Source of the DNA: Flaveria trinervia
Lineage: Eukaryota > Streptophyta > Magnoliopsida > Asterales > Asteraceae
Length of the DNA: 64,000 nt
Reading direction: 5' to 3'
Assembly: GCA_025506515.1 (NCBI GenBank)
Contig: CM046457.1
Location: 43,994,288-44,058,287 of the forward strand
In this document: positions 1 to 12,671 of the stretch, piece by piece
Layout of the letters: every line of letters begins with the position of its first letter
Position numbering within the stretch: the stretch's first letter is position 1
The notes under the pieces: generated by a model
The model's database searches: none
What the model saw: the letters and a program-made list of their open reading frames with translations, nothing else
What the model was told of the DNA's origin: nothing
Made by a program: the position numbers and the translations under genes

Positions 1-540
1 TAATACAACCGAAATTAAAACGTAAAACACTTTTTAGTTATAATTTAAATGGATAAAAATTACATTTAGACATCAAATCTCAAAGTTTTATTATACATAA
101 CACTTTCATCATTAGCAATGTTATTGATTTTATGGCATGTTTTGAGGTACTCCCTCAATAATACTTCATGCACTCATACGATCAAGTTTCTCATCTTATC
201 TTGAAACTCTAATTTAAATAGTCAAAACCTGGATAAAAACAACCTCGTGTATACACTATCTTATTCATAAGTAGTTGTATTTGAATAATTATTTGTATTC
301 TCAATAATCTCAAGTTGTTTTTTTTTCCTGAATAATCTTATCGAGACTATTTTGTGGTTCGAGACATGTTACTTCTCACATGAGTAGTTAACCATTTTAG
401 ATTGCAAGATACATGTTTTATTCATTCAAAACATTTCCTAGTTTTTCCACTATTTTAAAATATATCGTATTTATTTTATGTCTTGATCACAAAAGTCAAG
501 ACCATAAAATCCAAAAATAGTATTATTATATTAATTAATA
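1..540. other. AT-rich non-coding DNA
   Basis: No open frame of useful length and no recognisable protein similarity is seen on either strand. The stretch leads into the degenerate tandem repeat that follows. Confidence 0.6.
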
Positions 541-1275
541 GCTTTTAATCTTTTGTTTAACACTTTTGGATTTATAGAATAAACCGTTTCTAACACATTT
601 ATTAGAGAATAAATAATTATAAATACGTTTTTAAACACATTTTGGTTTATATACATAAACCGTTTTTAACAAATAATTACAACAATCATTTTAAATATTG
701 CGGTTCTTATTAAAATAAATTATTTTTGGTGAGAAAATAAATTATTATAAATAACCTTTTAAGCTTATCGGTTACAATAACCACTTCTAACCCGCACATT
801 TGAAATAAACGAATAAAAAGATCGCTTTAAAAGCTTTTGATTTATATAAAATAAATCTATTTCTAACTTATTTGTTAGAAATAAACGATTCCATAAATCG
901 TTTTAAAGCTTTACGATATATAAAATATAAACCGGTTCTAACACACTAGTTAAAAATAACAACGACAAAATATTGCTTTTAAGCTTATCAGTTTATATAC
1001 AATAAACTCACTTCTAACGTGCTAGTTAGATTTGAACGATTACAAAATCATTTATAAGCTTCTTAGCTCATATAAAAAAACTATTTTTCTTTTTGTTATA
1101 AAACACTAGTTTCAATTTTTTTCTAAAACAAAATTTGGTTTTACTTAAATCGTTGTAGTTATAAATAGTTTTAAAACTACAAACCCATGATTTTCTAATG
1201 ACTTTTAGAAATTAAACCATCTCGAACGCACATGTTAGATTGTGAAACATTTACAAAAATGTTTTAACAAATGAT
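541..1275. repeat. Degenerate tandem repeat, period about 75 bp
   Basis: Diverged units each begin near an AAGCTT and continue with a segment like TTTATATAAAATAAACC, then TTCTAACACA, then AAATAAACGATT and ATCGTTTTA. The AAGCTT marks fall at 761, 831, about 906, 981 and 1056, a spacing of 70-75 bp. Weaker units extend left to about 541 and right to about 1275. The units are too diverged for a young satellite. The array ends about 100 bp before the LTR element at 1383. Confidence 0.7.
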
Positions 1276-1377
1276 AGAATCAAAATATTTATTTGATAAC
1301 ACGGTATTTGGATAATAGATTGTACTCCAATCTTTATTAAAATCCAAACAAGACACTATACTACGTTATTTCTTAGA

Positions 1378-1382
1378 AATAT
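1378..1382. repeat. Target-site duplication AATAT, left copy
   Basis: Identical to 8158-8162 on the other side of the LTR element, as expected for a 5-bp staggered integrase cut. Confidence 0.93.
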
Positions 1383-4201
1383 TGTCACACCCCGACCGAC
1401 GGCGGAATCATCGGGGCGGACGAATGGAGACGATTGCTCATAGCACATGGAACTAATTAAGTTGAAATAATATTAAATGTCTTTATTCATTAAACATTAC
1501 AAGACACATAAGTGAATACAAAACAATCAAGATACAACCAGAAACATAAGACTTTCAATTATTCTAGGTCCAAGTCCTATATGAGCACAAGAAGATCTTC
1601 AAGCATCAAACCTGAAACATGATGAAAATAAAAGGTCAACTAAAAATAGTTGGTGAGTTTTCAAGGTTTTCATACATAATATACAAGGTTACAAGTAGCA
1701 ATTCATGTCATAGGTTATAAGTTAGTAAGGTTATAGAACACATATCGTTACAACCAAACCTCGACTTGATTACAAGTATATAAGATTGGCTAAGTGTATT
1801 TGGTTCCCATGATGAACAAGCATACGTCATCAGGAGTCGGCAATACATCGACTTTAGCACCAAATAGGCTTGTCAGGCCCAAAGATCTAAGACGTCGGCA
1901 GGCTAGCAATAGTTAATGATTGTAAACAAACATGTATCTCATATAATCACTTACAACACACAAATAACCATGACAAAATATAAAGATGAATTGCAAGTGC
2001 ATTACAAGTCTCAAATGTTTATAAGTGTACGATGTATAAGTATCATGGTTCACCCCAAAATAGTGTGAAAAATATAAAAAGGGGCAAGGAAAACTCACTT
2101 TATATATATAAGATGATGATAAGAAAACAAATGAGGCTCTAACGATTTCTCTTACAAGATGCCTAAATGTATATGTTCCAAGATTAAGTTCAATAAAAGG
2201 ATTAACAATAAGACATGAAATAGGGTTTTAATTGGAATTTGGGGGTTTAAATAATTAAGTAAAATAATGACTTGTTTATGTTTTGGTTTAATAAAGACAA
2301 CATAACTCAATTAAAATATCTCCACAATTTAAGTTATTGATTTAATAGAAATTAAGTATAATATGTGAAAAGAAATAATTAATTTAATAATTAACTATTT
2401 AAAACTTAATAAAGAGAATTAATTAAATGCTTATTTAAATGATGTTAAAAAAATTATTTAAAATGTTTATAAAGTTTTGGGCTTTTACAATGATTTATCA
2501 TAAAGGTTTTATAATACAAAACCCTAAAAATGAGAATAAAGTAAATAAAAGTTAACAAATAAATTTATTAACTATTTATGATTTAACATGGTTAAATAAT
2601 TCATTGAATAATTAATTATTTAAATAATCATCTAAATAATCATTTGCATAAGTAATTATTTAATAATCATTGAACTATAATATATTTACAACATAAATGA
2701 CTTTGTAATATTTTTTATAACTTTTTAAAAAAAATATTAATTAAATCTAAGAATTATAAGTGTTAAAACTTTTAAAAAAATTAATTTGATATTTCTGTAA
2801 TAATATAATTAATAAAATAATTTTTATTGTAATATAATCTTAATTTTCTAAATTGTAATTTATATAGAAAAAAAACTAATTAGAAACAAAAATGGCAGAG
2901 GCCCGGTTCGAACCCGGGACCTCATGCCTAGGATGATTACTAATCTCCAATCGGGCTATAGCCCAAGTGTGTTCAAATTCTACTTTAAAATCTTTTAAAC
3001 ATTAATTTCTTGTTTCACCTAAATCATCATAAACCCTAATTTGATTTGGATCCAATTGAACCCCGAATGGTTAAGGTTAACAAATGAAATGTTAGGGCTT
3101 TTAAACCCCAGATAAAATCGAGTATATAGATGTGTTTGATTACCCGATTTCGATGTATATCGATGATGAATAAGATAGGACAGTCACGACTCAAATGAAT
3201 CCGGATCGAGGTGAAAATGATGATGATAATCCAATTAATCTAACGCGAAGCTCCTAAGGATTGCAATGATCAAAACCCCTTAATCAATTATGATTATTAT
3301 TGCTTTGATCATGGGTCTCGTATGAGTTGTAGGTCGCATATGATGATGATGGTTGTATGTGATATGTGTTGTGTTTCAGATGGAATTGAAGGTTGTATAC
3401 GATTTGAGATAGATAATCGATCGTTTGTGTTCATTTAATTGGATTATTATTAAGTTTCAATGTCCAAACGGCTATGGGTTTAAGGTCGACGGTAACTTCG
3501 CTTCAATGGGTTCATAAACATGATTTGAAGACGTTTAAAGCTCATAATAGTGTTCGAATCTCATACCCGAAGTGATTGGAAACGGTTCTTGGGTGAAATT
3601 CCATGGGGTTTTGGCGTTTTACCCCTTGCCGGAGTCGACCGGGGGTGGCCGGAGATAGGGTCGCCGGAAATACGGGAAAAGATGGGTTTTTAAAATAATT
3701 TACACATTTGGTCCCTGTGATTTCAATGGTTTATTATTTTATGCCTAACTTTTAAAACTAAGTTTCAAAAATTACATTTTGAACCTCAAACTCATAACAT
3801 CCTTGTGTTAAAATAATTCAAAGTATTTATAAACTCCATTAAATAATCATTAATTTATAAAACTTTTTAGACTTTAAATGTATATAAGAATAATAAGCTT
3901 TATGTATTAATGATTTATTTTAGTGTATAAATGACATATAAGACTTTACAAATTAAAAAAGCTTTATTTTATAAATTATAAAATATTTTATAAATCATAA
4001 AATTATAATAACTTGTTTAAGTGATTTGACAAATAATAATTGAATAAAACAACTCGTAATGTTTATTAAATTACACATTTAATGCATTTGATTTATTAAA
4101 AATAATTAAAATAATCTAATAATGTTTTTGTTTCATTGCATGAAAGTTCAAGATGGTTTCTGGTTTGGGTTTTAAATTGAAAAAAAATAGCGGATGTTAC
4201 A
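1383..4201 (-). repeat. LTR (3' LTR of the minus-strand element)
   Basis: 2819 bp, TG...CA ended, colinear with 5344-8157. It holds no coding sequence. The longest open frame (61 codons, 1913-2098 on the minus strand) has no recognisable content. It contains a tRNA-like box at 2893-2964. Confidence 0.95.
2893..2964 (-). promoter_or_regulatory. tRNA-like box with pol III A-box and B-box candidates inside the LTR
   Basis: On the minus strand the segment carries TAGCCCGATTGG, close to an A box. About 40 bases later comes GGGTTCGAACCGG, a B box held in a perfect five-base-pair T-arm (2902-2906 with 2914-2918) with the seven-base loop GTTCGAA. The ends cannot pair as an acceptor stem, so this is not a working tRNA gene. 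It could be a captured tRNA or SINE fragment acting as an internal pol III promoter, or an inert relic. The second LTR keeps the same box. Confidence 0.55.
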
Positions 4202-4218
4202 GTCTCCCCTACTTTAAA
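4202..4218 (-). promoter_or_regulatory. Polypurine tract
   Basis: On the minus strand the sequence AAAGTAGGGGAGAC lies directly before the LTR start TGTAACATCC. This is where plus-strand DNA synthesis of an LTR element is primed. Confidence 0.8.
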
Positions 4219-5327
4219 AATTTCGTCCCAAATTTAATAAGAAAACTACTTTCGAGGATATGATGAGACTGGCACGTGAACTCTTGGAAGCGTTTAAATT
4301 CAACAAGATTAATTTTGATGTTTTGCTATGCTTAAATTTGATAAGTTTCATAATTTATGATTTATGTGTTTCTTGACAAACAATTATTAACTTAAAATTT
4401 TTAGTTGATAAACGTTTGTATTTTAAACGGTTCCAGACGGTTAGAAAGGTGTTGTCATGGGTACCACACCAAGTTTTAGATCAATACAAAGCTTAGCTTG
4501 ACGACATGAAAAATATGGTCAAGGCACTTTTGGATAAGATATGGAATTTATAGGAGCTTCTCAAGAAGATAACTTTAACGGTGTATCAGGATGATCGATT
4601 GTTGCTTAATTATGCCATTAAGGTTTCAAGTTTTATTAGTTTAAAGTTGGTACGAGAATTGTGTTTGTTATAATTACGGGTTCAATTTAGAATTGAGAGC
4701 ATTGTTGTAATAAGCCTTCAGGATAAGTGCGGTTTGAGGAAAAACGTTTTGAAATATTATTGGGGGTCATTAAGAGAAATAGGATAATGAGTTTAAGATT
4801 CAAGGGAACAAATTCAATGAAAAAAACAAGTCAAAATACAAGATGTTTCGAATGTAACGTTCGGTTTACAAACCAAAACATTACGTTGACTTATCAAAGT
4901 ATTAGGTCATCTATAATCGTGATGAAGACATGCGTACCTATAAGCGGAAACTCACCCCAAGGGTTCCCAGGTAAGGTAAACGGATCCATCAGTTGATTTG
5001 GATTTATATGAATACCTTGCCTAGACAGAACACCTCGAAATACAGGCATCCCACTCTTCCAGCATTACATGTCTCAAGTTATAGAACATAGACTTTGACG
5101 AGACTTGAAAACCATGAATAACAATTCAAAAGCACATTTTTGAAAACCATTTGATTCAGGCATATAATGTCTTAGAATATGATTTAAGATACATGTGTGC
5201 ATTAATAAGGTTCAAAGCATAAGAATAAGCACATAAGACATATAATACATGAGAGGACTCATGTGTAAGGGTACTTAGTTATAGTCTAGGTCATTTCATT
5301 TCTAATAACCTAAATCCCTATAACCAT

Positions 5328-5340
5328 GGCTCTGATACCA
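5328..5340 (-). promoter_or_regulatory. Primer-binding site, initiator tRNA-Met type
   Basis: On the minus strand this reads TGGTATCAGAGCC, complementary to the 3' end of plant initiator tRNA-Met. It starts three bases after the LTR end and fixes the element's orientation. Confidence 0.93.
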
Positions 5341-5343
5341 ATC

Positions 5344-8157
5344 TGTCACACCCCGACCGACGGCGGAATCATCGGGGCGGACGAATGGGAGACGATTGCT
5401 CATAGCACATGGAACTAATTAAGTTGAAATAATATTAAATGGCTTTATTCATTAACATTACAAGACACATAAGTGAATACAAAACAATCAAGATACAACC
5501 AGAAACATAAGACTTTCAATTATTCTAGGTCCAAGTCCTATATGAGCACAAGAAGATCTTCAAGCATCAAACCTGAAACATGATGAAAATAAAAGGTCAA
5601 CTAAAAATAGTTGGTGAGTTTCCAAGGTTTTCATACATAATATAACAAGGTTACAAGTAGCAATTCATGTCATAGGTTATAAGTTAGTAAGGTTATAGAA
5701 CACATATCGTTACAACCAAACCTCGACTTGATTACAAGTATATAGATTGGCTAAGTGTATTTGGTTCCCATGATGAACAAGCATACGTCATTAGGAGTCG
5801 GCAATACATCGACTTTAGCACCAAATAGGCTTGTCAGGCCCAAAGATCTAAGACGTCGCTAGGCTAGCAATAGTTAATGATTGTAAACAAACATGTATCT
5901 CATATAATCACTTACAAACACAAATAACCATGACAAAATATAGAGATGAATTGCAAGTGCATTACAAGTCTCAAATGTTTATAAGTGTACGATGTATAAG
6001 TATCATGTTTCACCCCAAAATAGTGTGAAAAATGTAAAAAGGGGCAAGGAAAACTCACTTTATATATATAAGATGATGATAAGAAAACAAACGAGGCTCC
6101 AACGATTTCTCTTACAAGATGCCTAAATGTATATGTTCCAAGATTAAGTTCAATAATAGGATTAACAATAAGACATGAACTAGGGTTTTAATTGGAATTT
6201 GGGGGTTTAAATAATTAAGTAAAATAATGACTTGTTTATGTTTTGGTTTAATAAAGACAACATAACTCAATTAAAATATCTCCACAATTTAAGTTATTGA
6301 TTTAATAGAAATTAAGTATAATATGTGAAAAGAAATAATTAATTTAATAATTAACTATTTAAAACTTAATAAAGAGAATTAATTAAATGCTTATTTAAAT
6401 GATGTTAAAAAAATTATTTAAAATGTTTATAAAGTTTTGGGCTTTTACAATGATTTATCATAAAGGTTTTATAATACAAAACCCTAAAAATGAGAATAAA
6501 GTAAATAAAAGTTAACAAATAAATTTATTAACTATTTATGATTTAACATGGTATAATTCATTGAATAATTAATTATTTAAATAATCATCTAAATAATCAT
6601 TTGCATAAGTAATTATTTAAATAATCATTGAACTATAATATATTTACAACATAAATGACTTTGTAATATTTTTTATAACTTTTTAAAAAAATATTAATTA
6701 AATCTAAGAATTATAAGTGTTAAAACTTTTAAAAAAATTAATTTGATATTTTTGTAATAATTTAATTAACAAAATAATTTTTATTGTAATATAATCTTAA
6801 TTTTCTGAATTGTAATTTATATAGAAAAAAAACTAATTAGAAACAAAAATGGCAGAGGCCCGGTTCGAACCCGAGACCTCATGCCTTGGATGATTACTAA
6901 TCTCTAACCGGGCTATAGCCCAAGTGTGTTCAAATTCTGCTTTAAAATCTTTTAAACATTAATTTCTTATTTCACCCAATCATCATAAACCCTAATTTGA
7001 TTTGGATCCAATTGAACCCCGAATGGTTAAGGTTAACAAATGAAATGTTAGGGCTTTTAAACCCCAGATAAAATCGAGTATATAGATGTGTTTGATTACC
7101 CGATTTTGATGTATATCGATGATGAATAAGATAGGACAGTCGCGACTCAAATGAATCCGGATCGAGGTGAAAATGATGATGATAATCCAATTAATCTAAC
7201 GCAAAGCTCCTAAGGATTGCGATGATCAAAACCCCTTAATCAATTATGATTATTATTGCTTTGATCATGGGTCTCGTATGAGTTGTAGGTCGCATATGAT
7301 GATGATGGTTGTATGTGATATGTGTTGTGTTTCGGATGGAATTGAAGGTTGTATACGATTTGAGATAGATAATCGATCGTTTGTGTTCATTTAATTGGAT
7401 TATTATTAAGTTTCAATGTCCAAACGGCTATGGGTTTAAGGCCGACGGTTACTTCGCTTCAATGGGTTCATAAACATGATTTGAAGACGTTTAAAGCTTA
7501 TAATAGTGTTCGAATCTCATACCCGAAGCGATTGGAAACGGTTCTTGGGTGAAATTCCATGGGGTTTTGGCGTTTTACCCCTTGTCGGAGTCGACCGGGG
7601 GTGGCCGGAGATAGGGTCGCCGGAAATACGGGAAAAGATGGGTTTTTAAAATAATTTACACATTTGGTCCCTGTGATTTCAATGGTTTATTATTTTATGC
7701 CTAACTTTTAAAACTAAGTTTCAAAAATTACATTTTGAACCTCAAACTCATAACATCCTTGTGTTAAAATAATTCAAAGTATTTATAAACTCCACTAAAT
7801 AAATTATTAATTTATAAAACTTTTTAGACTTTAAATGTCTATAAGAATAATAAGCTTTATGTATTAATGATTTATTTTAGTGTATAAATGACATATAAAA
7901 CTTACAAATTAAAAAGCTTTATTTTATAAATTATAAAATATTTTATAAATCATAAAATTATAATAACTTGTTTAAGTGATTTGACAAATAATAATTGAAT
8001 AAAACAACTCGTAATGTTTATTAAATTACACATTTAATGCATTTGATTTATTAAAAATAATTAAAATAATCTAATAATGAATTTGTTTCATTTCATGAAA
8101 GTTCAAGATAGTTTCGGGTTTGGGTTTTAAATTGGAAAAAAAATGGCGGATGTTACA
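5344..8157 (-). repeat. LTR (5' LTR of the minus-strand element)
   Basis: 2814 bp, nearly identical to 1383-4201. The differences I can see are scattered substitutions and small indels, for example in the first 100 bases and around 6550. Confidence 0.95.
6850..6922 (-). promoter_or_regulatory. tRNA-like box, second LTR copy
   Basis: Same segment as 2893-2964 with a few substitutions. One of them breaks a T-arm pair: the plus strand has CCCGAG in place of CCCGGG. Confidence 0.5.
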
Positions 8158-8162
8158 AATAT
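8158..8162. repeat. Target-site duplication AATAT, right copy
   Basis: Matches 1378-1382 exactly. Confidence 0.93.
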
Positions 8163-10899
8163 TGTTTCATTTTTAAAAGAAATCTTAAATAATATTTTCT
8201 TTAACATTTCGTGAACCTGAAAACCATAGTAATAAGGTTTTAAAAATCCCATCACGAAATCTATTTTAAGATTGTAGGAAATAGGTTCATTTTTATATTA
8301 CAGGATAGTAATTCTAACGATACTCTCGTTAGCCATGAGAAATATTTTAGTACAATACGTTTACAAATACGATTATAAACTAAATATAAACAATATTTAT
8401 GTACCAAACTTGATTCAAGCATCCGTCTATAGCATATAGTCCAACGAGTCTTCGTATAACATTCTTGACGCAGGTATTCATCACGTTCGAATCTTCAAGT
8501 ATACCCCTTGACTACAACAAATAAAAAACAAAAGATTGACGGCTGTGGGGAGGATCGTATTAGACACGGGTTCCTTAAAACTAATTTCGCGTCTCTAGTC
8601 AAGAAAATGCGTCTGTCTTCCAGTGTACAACGTCAAAGCAGTATGTACTGCCGGAGAGTGCCTCAGGCCCGAGAGATCACCTGGTAAAATATGTGTTGTG
8701 ATATTATAAGGAAAAAAGGTTAAAGGTGATGGTGTGGAAAAACAATTTAAAGAATGTATCTCCCTAAATTTTTATAAACCTTGAACACTAAAGACAATAA
8801 TTTCTTCTTCTTTCTTGTTTTCTTTTCTCATCATAAGTTTGTTTATATACTCATGCTAATAAGTTCACATTAATGTGAGTTTAATGATTCACAACCAAAA
8901 CTTCCATTTGATTTATAAAATGTTTTATGAGACCAAATTAAAATTTTATTTTATTCATGACATGATTAATATCAATTTTAATGAAAATTATGATCCATAA
9001 TAAGCATTCATAATATTTATTAAAAGACTTTGTCAAAACATAAAATATCCATGTTAATCAATACATGGTTTTATTAGCATTATACAAGAAATTACAAAAA
9101 TTTCCTACAATGATCACCCAAGTTTTACATTTTTCATTCCGACCACTCAACTTCGAGCATTAATATTTAATTCATCTTAGCTTCAGTTTGGAGACGGTTA
9201 ATTCATTACAAAACAAAAACTTAAACTAATCAATCAATAATTATTTATATAAAAAATATATAAATATAATTATTTTGTGTTTAAAATTCCAACAGAACCC
9301 AAATGTGTTCTTCTATAGTCCACACCAAGCAAGCTCATTGTCCATAATGCTAGTATTCAACACTTAATAATATCACTCATTTAGTAGTGTCCGCAATTAT
9401 GTAAGATGAAATCAAAAAAATTTCAAGCACCAAGACAAACTACACTTGAATATTAGTAATTTGTCATATTTCATTTGTATGCTTATGAAATAAAAACTCC
9501 TTTTTATCTTCTCCTTGTATTCTTTGTATTCTTTGCGAAAGCGCAACCATGGGCTCTTTTACTTTTACTTTTATTTTTGTTGTCTAAAACAAAGAAAACA
9601 AATACCACACCTTCATGCAAGCTTGGGGACCTAAAGTGCACCAATTTATTTCCTAAAAGGATAGACTATAAGCCACTAACTCAAGAGAAGAATGTGGAAC
9701 CCCTTCCCCAACAGTTTCTCCATCAAAACAAGGAGAACAAAGGGCATGGGTTTTGTATTATACTTTTAAACAATTAGTAAAGTTATTTAAACCAATTTTT
9801 AAGGGTTGGAGACTTTTAAATAAAAAATATTTGCATATTTCCTTCATATATAATCGTAATTCATATAAAATAAACTAACTAGATATTTTTATGTCTAACA
9901 TTTAAATTGGATACTAGATTTATGCAAATGTAATGTTACAAAGCCCATAACTTGCAATGAATGATTTATGTTTATATGTTTATATATCTGGATATTACTA
10001 TTATTTTTATGTGAATCCATATATATAATATGCTATGATTCATATATGTTCTCATTTTACTCGGTGATAATAATCTTAACATAATTACCAAATTGTACAT
10101 GTTAAACCGAGTTTAGATGTGTATTGGAATCCTTGTTTAGTGTGACCTTTTAGGACCATAGCATTAAACAATACAAATCTCTTTATTAATCAAAACATTG
10201 TAGCGGTAAATTTCAACATTCATTTCAATAGGAAATCCCCCTTGTCTCAAGTTAGTTGTATTAGAATAGTCATTCAAAATAAACATTCTTTACTAAAAAT
10301 GAGGCCACTCTCCATCTCCTAAGTAGCTGCACTCTCCATCTCCTAAGTTGCACTCTATGTTATTCTTATTCTTTATGCAACTCACATTTCAACTAATATG
10401 CATATAAAACTTAATATTGCTTAGTGAGTTTAAATTTGATTTATCAAAAAATAATCCCTTACCTTTATTTATGAGTACACAATATCTATAGTTCCGCATT
10501 ATATTTATCATGTTCATTAACTTTCTTTCATTATTTCATCATCTTTTCATTTGTCATCACATTGGGTTGTATAAAGTAAGAGCCTAAACATTTGGTCGAC
10601 AACAAATATCTACCCTATCGACGAATTGTTATGGTTCGCTAAATCCACAATGTGAGACCCATAACTGACACGTGTTTAAGGGTCTATTTCATTCATTTTA
10701 TTCACATAAGTGAAGTCCATGTCATTTGTTGTTTGCAAAACTTTTCATTAGGGCATACATTTCTTTTTATTTATGTTCCACCGTCATTTATTATCCATTA
10801 ATATTACTTCATTATTCTTTTATACTTTTTATGTTAACCTTCACCACATGGAACATTGTCAAAAGTCCGTTGCTTTTTTTCTTTCTAAAAGTGTGCTTT
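8163..10899. other. Intergenic DNA without a recognisable gene
   Basis: No ORF with recognisable similarity. A hydrophobic frame at 9475-9777 opens with TTG and has no in-frame ATG, so it is not called. A less AT-rich patch near 8530-8690 has no open frame of note. A short duplication (CTCTCCATCTCCTAAGT) occurs near 10310 and 10333. Confidence 0.5.
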
Positions 10900-11768
10900 T
10901 AATTCAAAAAATTAGATTTATAATTTATTAAATTATACATTTTTTAATTTAAAAATGGTATGAATAATATTATTAATATTTGATATTAGTTATAATAATA
11001 GAAAGAAATGAGAAAGTTAGTATGATAGGCTTACGATTGCATCACGTCTTATCTTATTTTTCTTTATTATAAATATATAAATAGACAGATAGATAGATAG
11101 ATTAGAAACTCATTCATTAAACAGATTGTAGTTAGTAATAAACACAAAGATATACAATACGATATTTTAATATAGGATATTAATTTTTATATACGTAATA
11201 GTTCAAGAAATTAAAAAATTATATTATTTTTTTAATTCTCATATCTAAATATATTTATTTTTAAACATTCGTTTTAAGATTTTTTTTATAAAAAACCATT
11301 TTGTTATAAAATTCTTGTTTATTAAAAACTATAGTTTGTAATTATTCTGATTGCTCTAATAAGATTGTCTTTAGAAAAGTTTACATTTTTATAATTTTTT
11401 TAAATAATGAATGATTTATAATATTTTGTTTCAAAAATGTTTAGTGTTTTAGAAAACTTTGATATTATATAAATTTTTTTATGATTAGTTCTATTTTAAT
11501 AAAAAGATGTGATTTTTTATTTTTAATAAAATCTAATTTTTAATAGATACATTTATTTTAAAAAATTTAGATGAGAGAAAAAATATAGCAATTAATAAAA
11601 TTAATCTTTAATAGGAGAGATAAATTAGTTTTAATGTCTAAATTACTATAATATTTTTTTGGAGGGAAAAATGATATGAGGATGTATAAAATAATCACAA
11701 GCGGTAAAAAGATGAGTCGAGATGATGGCAAGTGGCAAAATAAACATTGTTTTATTAGATACTATAGA
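10900..11768 (-). mobile_element. Truncated Helitron-like element
   Basis: The segment is colinear with the 3' two-thirds (plus-strand sense) of the Helitron at 25036-26057. It shares the AAAGAAATGAGAAAGT(T/A)AG stretch, a short GATA run and the end TCTATAGTATCTAATAAAAC on the minus strand. That minus-strand end begins with TC after an A, as a Helitron 5' end should. The opposite end, with hairpin and CTAG, is not found, so this copy is truncated. It has no coding capacity. Confidence 0.55.
11082..11102. repeat. GATA microsatellite
   Basis: Four to five copies of GATA within the Helitron-like segment. The homologous Helitron carries a similar run near 25475. Confidence 0.8.
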
Positions 11769-12671
11769 TATAGATACGAGGAATAGTACATTCAGGTGAT
11801 CATGGTCACCTACGAATAAACAGTATCCCGTGAATATTGACTAAGGATTCTTAGGTGCAAAAGAAAACTTAGGTATAGGTAACATTGTCACTTGCGGGTG
11901 TTATATTCCATCTACAAATAGCTTTTACCCAATACTAAGTAAGGGAAGTTAGATTCGAGGGATAGTGCATAACACAGATGATGAAATCATCTACGGATGA
12001 CTTAATAGCCATTTTAGGCTAAGGGTCATCACCTACATGTGTTATATTTTAGCCGCAGGCTATAGTAGTAAAGTGTGGGTGTTCAACCCTTTACTTTTTG
12101 TTTGATTTTGATCCTTATTAATTTTTACATTATTTTTAATCAAATAAAATATCTAGAAATAGATTTAAGTCTTATTTTTCTAGGGTTATATACTAAACAT
12201 GACATGCACATAATTTCATCATTAAACATACAATAAAGACATAAACAAACATAAAATGTCACCTATACGTATAAAATCATGGTTTTGATGAATAGCAAAC
12301 ATATAAGTATGCATATCAGCTCCCAAAATAAAGTAAAACATAAAATATGATGATCAAGAACTCACCTTTTATAGCTTTTGAACAAACATTAGAACCAAGA
12401 AGGAAGATCTTTAGATCTACACTCATGTAGATGTAAAGTTCTCATTTTTATATATCTAAATGCACCAAAAATCGACACATGAGCTTAGATCTAGGTTGGA
12501 TATAAGGAAAAAATATGAGAATATCATCATACCTTTAATCCATTTTTATTGATTTTCTCTCTTTAACATCAACTTTCTCTCTTTAACATCAGCTTTCTCT
12601 CTTAAGCCTCTATGAAAAAAAACATCAATTGCCAAAAAAGAGGAAGGGTGTTGTAAGGACTCATATAAGGT
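11769..12671. other. Intergenic DNA, nothing recognised
   Basis: No supported gene. A CTTTCTCTCTTTAACATCA phrase repeats near 12554-12600. Pyrimidine runs and AT-rich DNA make up the rest. Confidence 0.5.

Larger units (their letters stand above)
4202..5343 (-). other. Non-coding interior of the LTR element
   Basis: 1142 bp between the LTRs. The best open frame (4727-4996, +, 89 codons) runs against the element's orientation and resembles no known domain. The part next to the polypurine tract (TTTCGTCCCAAATTT on the plus strand) matches the kind of sequence found just after pol in gypsy elements, which suggests an internally deleted gypsy. Confidence 0.7.
1383..8157 (-). mobile_element. Complete non-autonomous LTR retrotransposon with very long LTRs
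   Basis: Two direct repeats of about 2.8 kb (1383-4201 and 5344-8157) flank only 1142 bp. The LTRs read TG...CA on the minus strand, where they begin TGTAACATCC and end GGGGTGTGACA. Next to the right-hand copy lies a minus-strand primer site matching initiator tRNA-Met (TGGTATCAGAGCC). Next to the left-hand copy lies a purine-rich tract. The 5-bp sequence AATAT flanks the whole unit on both sides (1378-1382 and 8158-8162). The interior encodes no gag, protease, reverse transcriptase or integrase, so the element must have been moved by proteins supplied in trans. The size proportions (LTRs 83% of the element) resemble a LARD or TRIM-like derivative of a gypsy element. The LTRs differ by scattered single bases and small indels only, so insertion was fairly recent. 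Confidence 0.95.

Noticed and set aside
2893..2964. A functional tRNA gene
   Set aside because: The T-arm is good, but the ends do not pair as an acceptor stem and no clear anticodon arm forms. It is kept only as a tRNA-like box.
9475..9777. 100-codon frame with a very hydrophobic N-terminus that could suggest a secreted peptide or P450 anchor
   Set aside because: Its first codon is TTG and it has no in-frame ATG. No cleavage site, conserved motif or splice context supports it.
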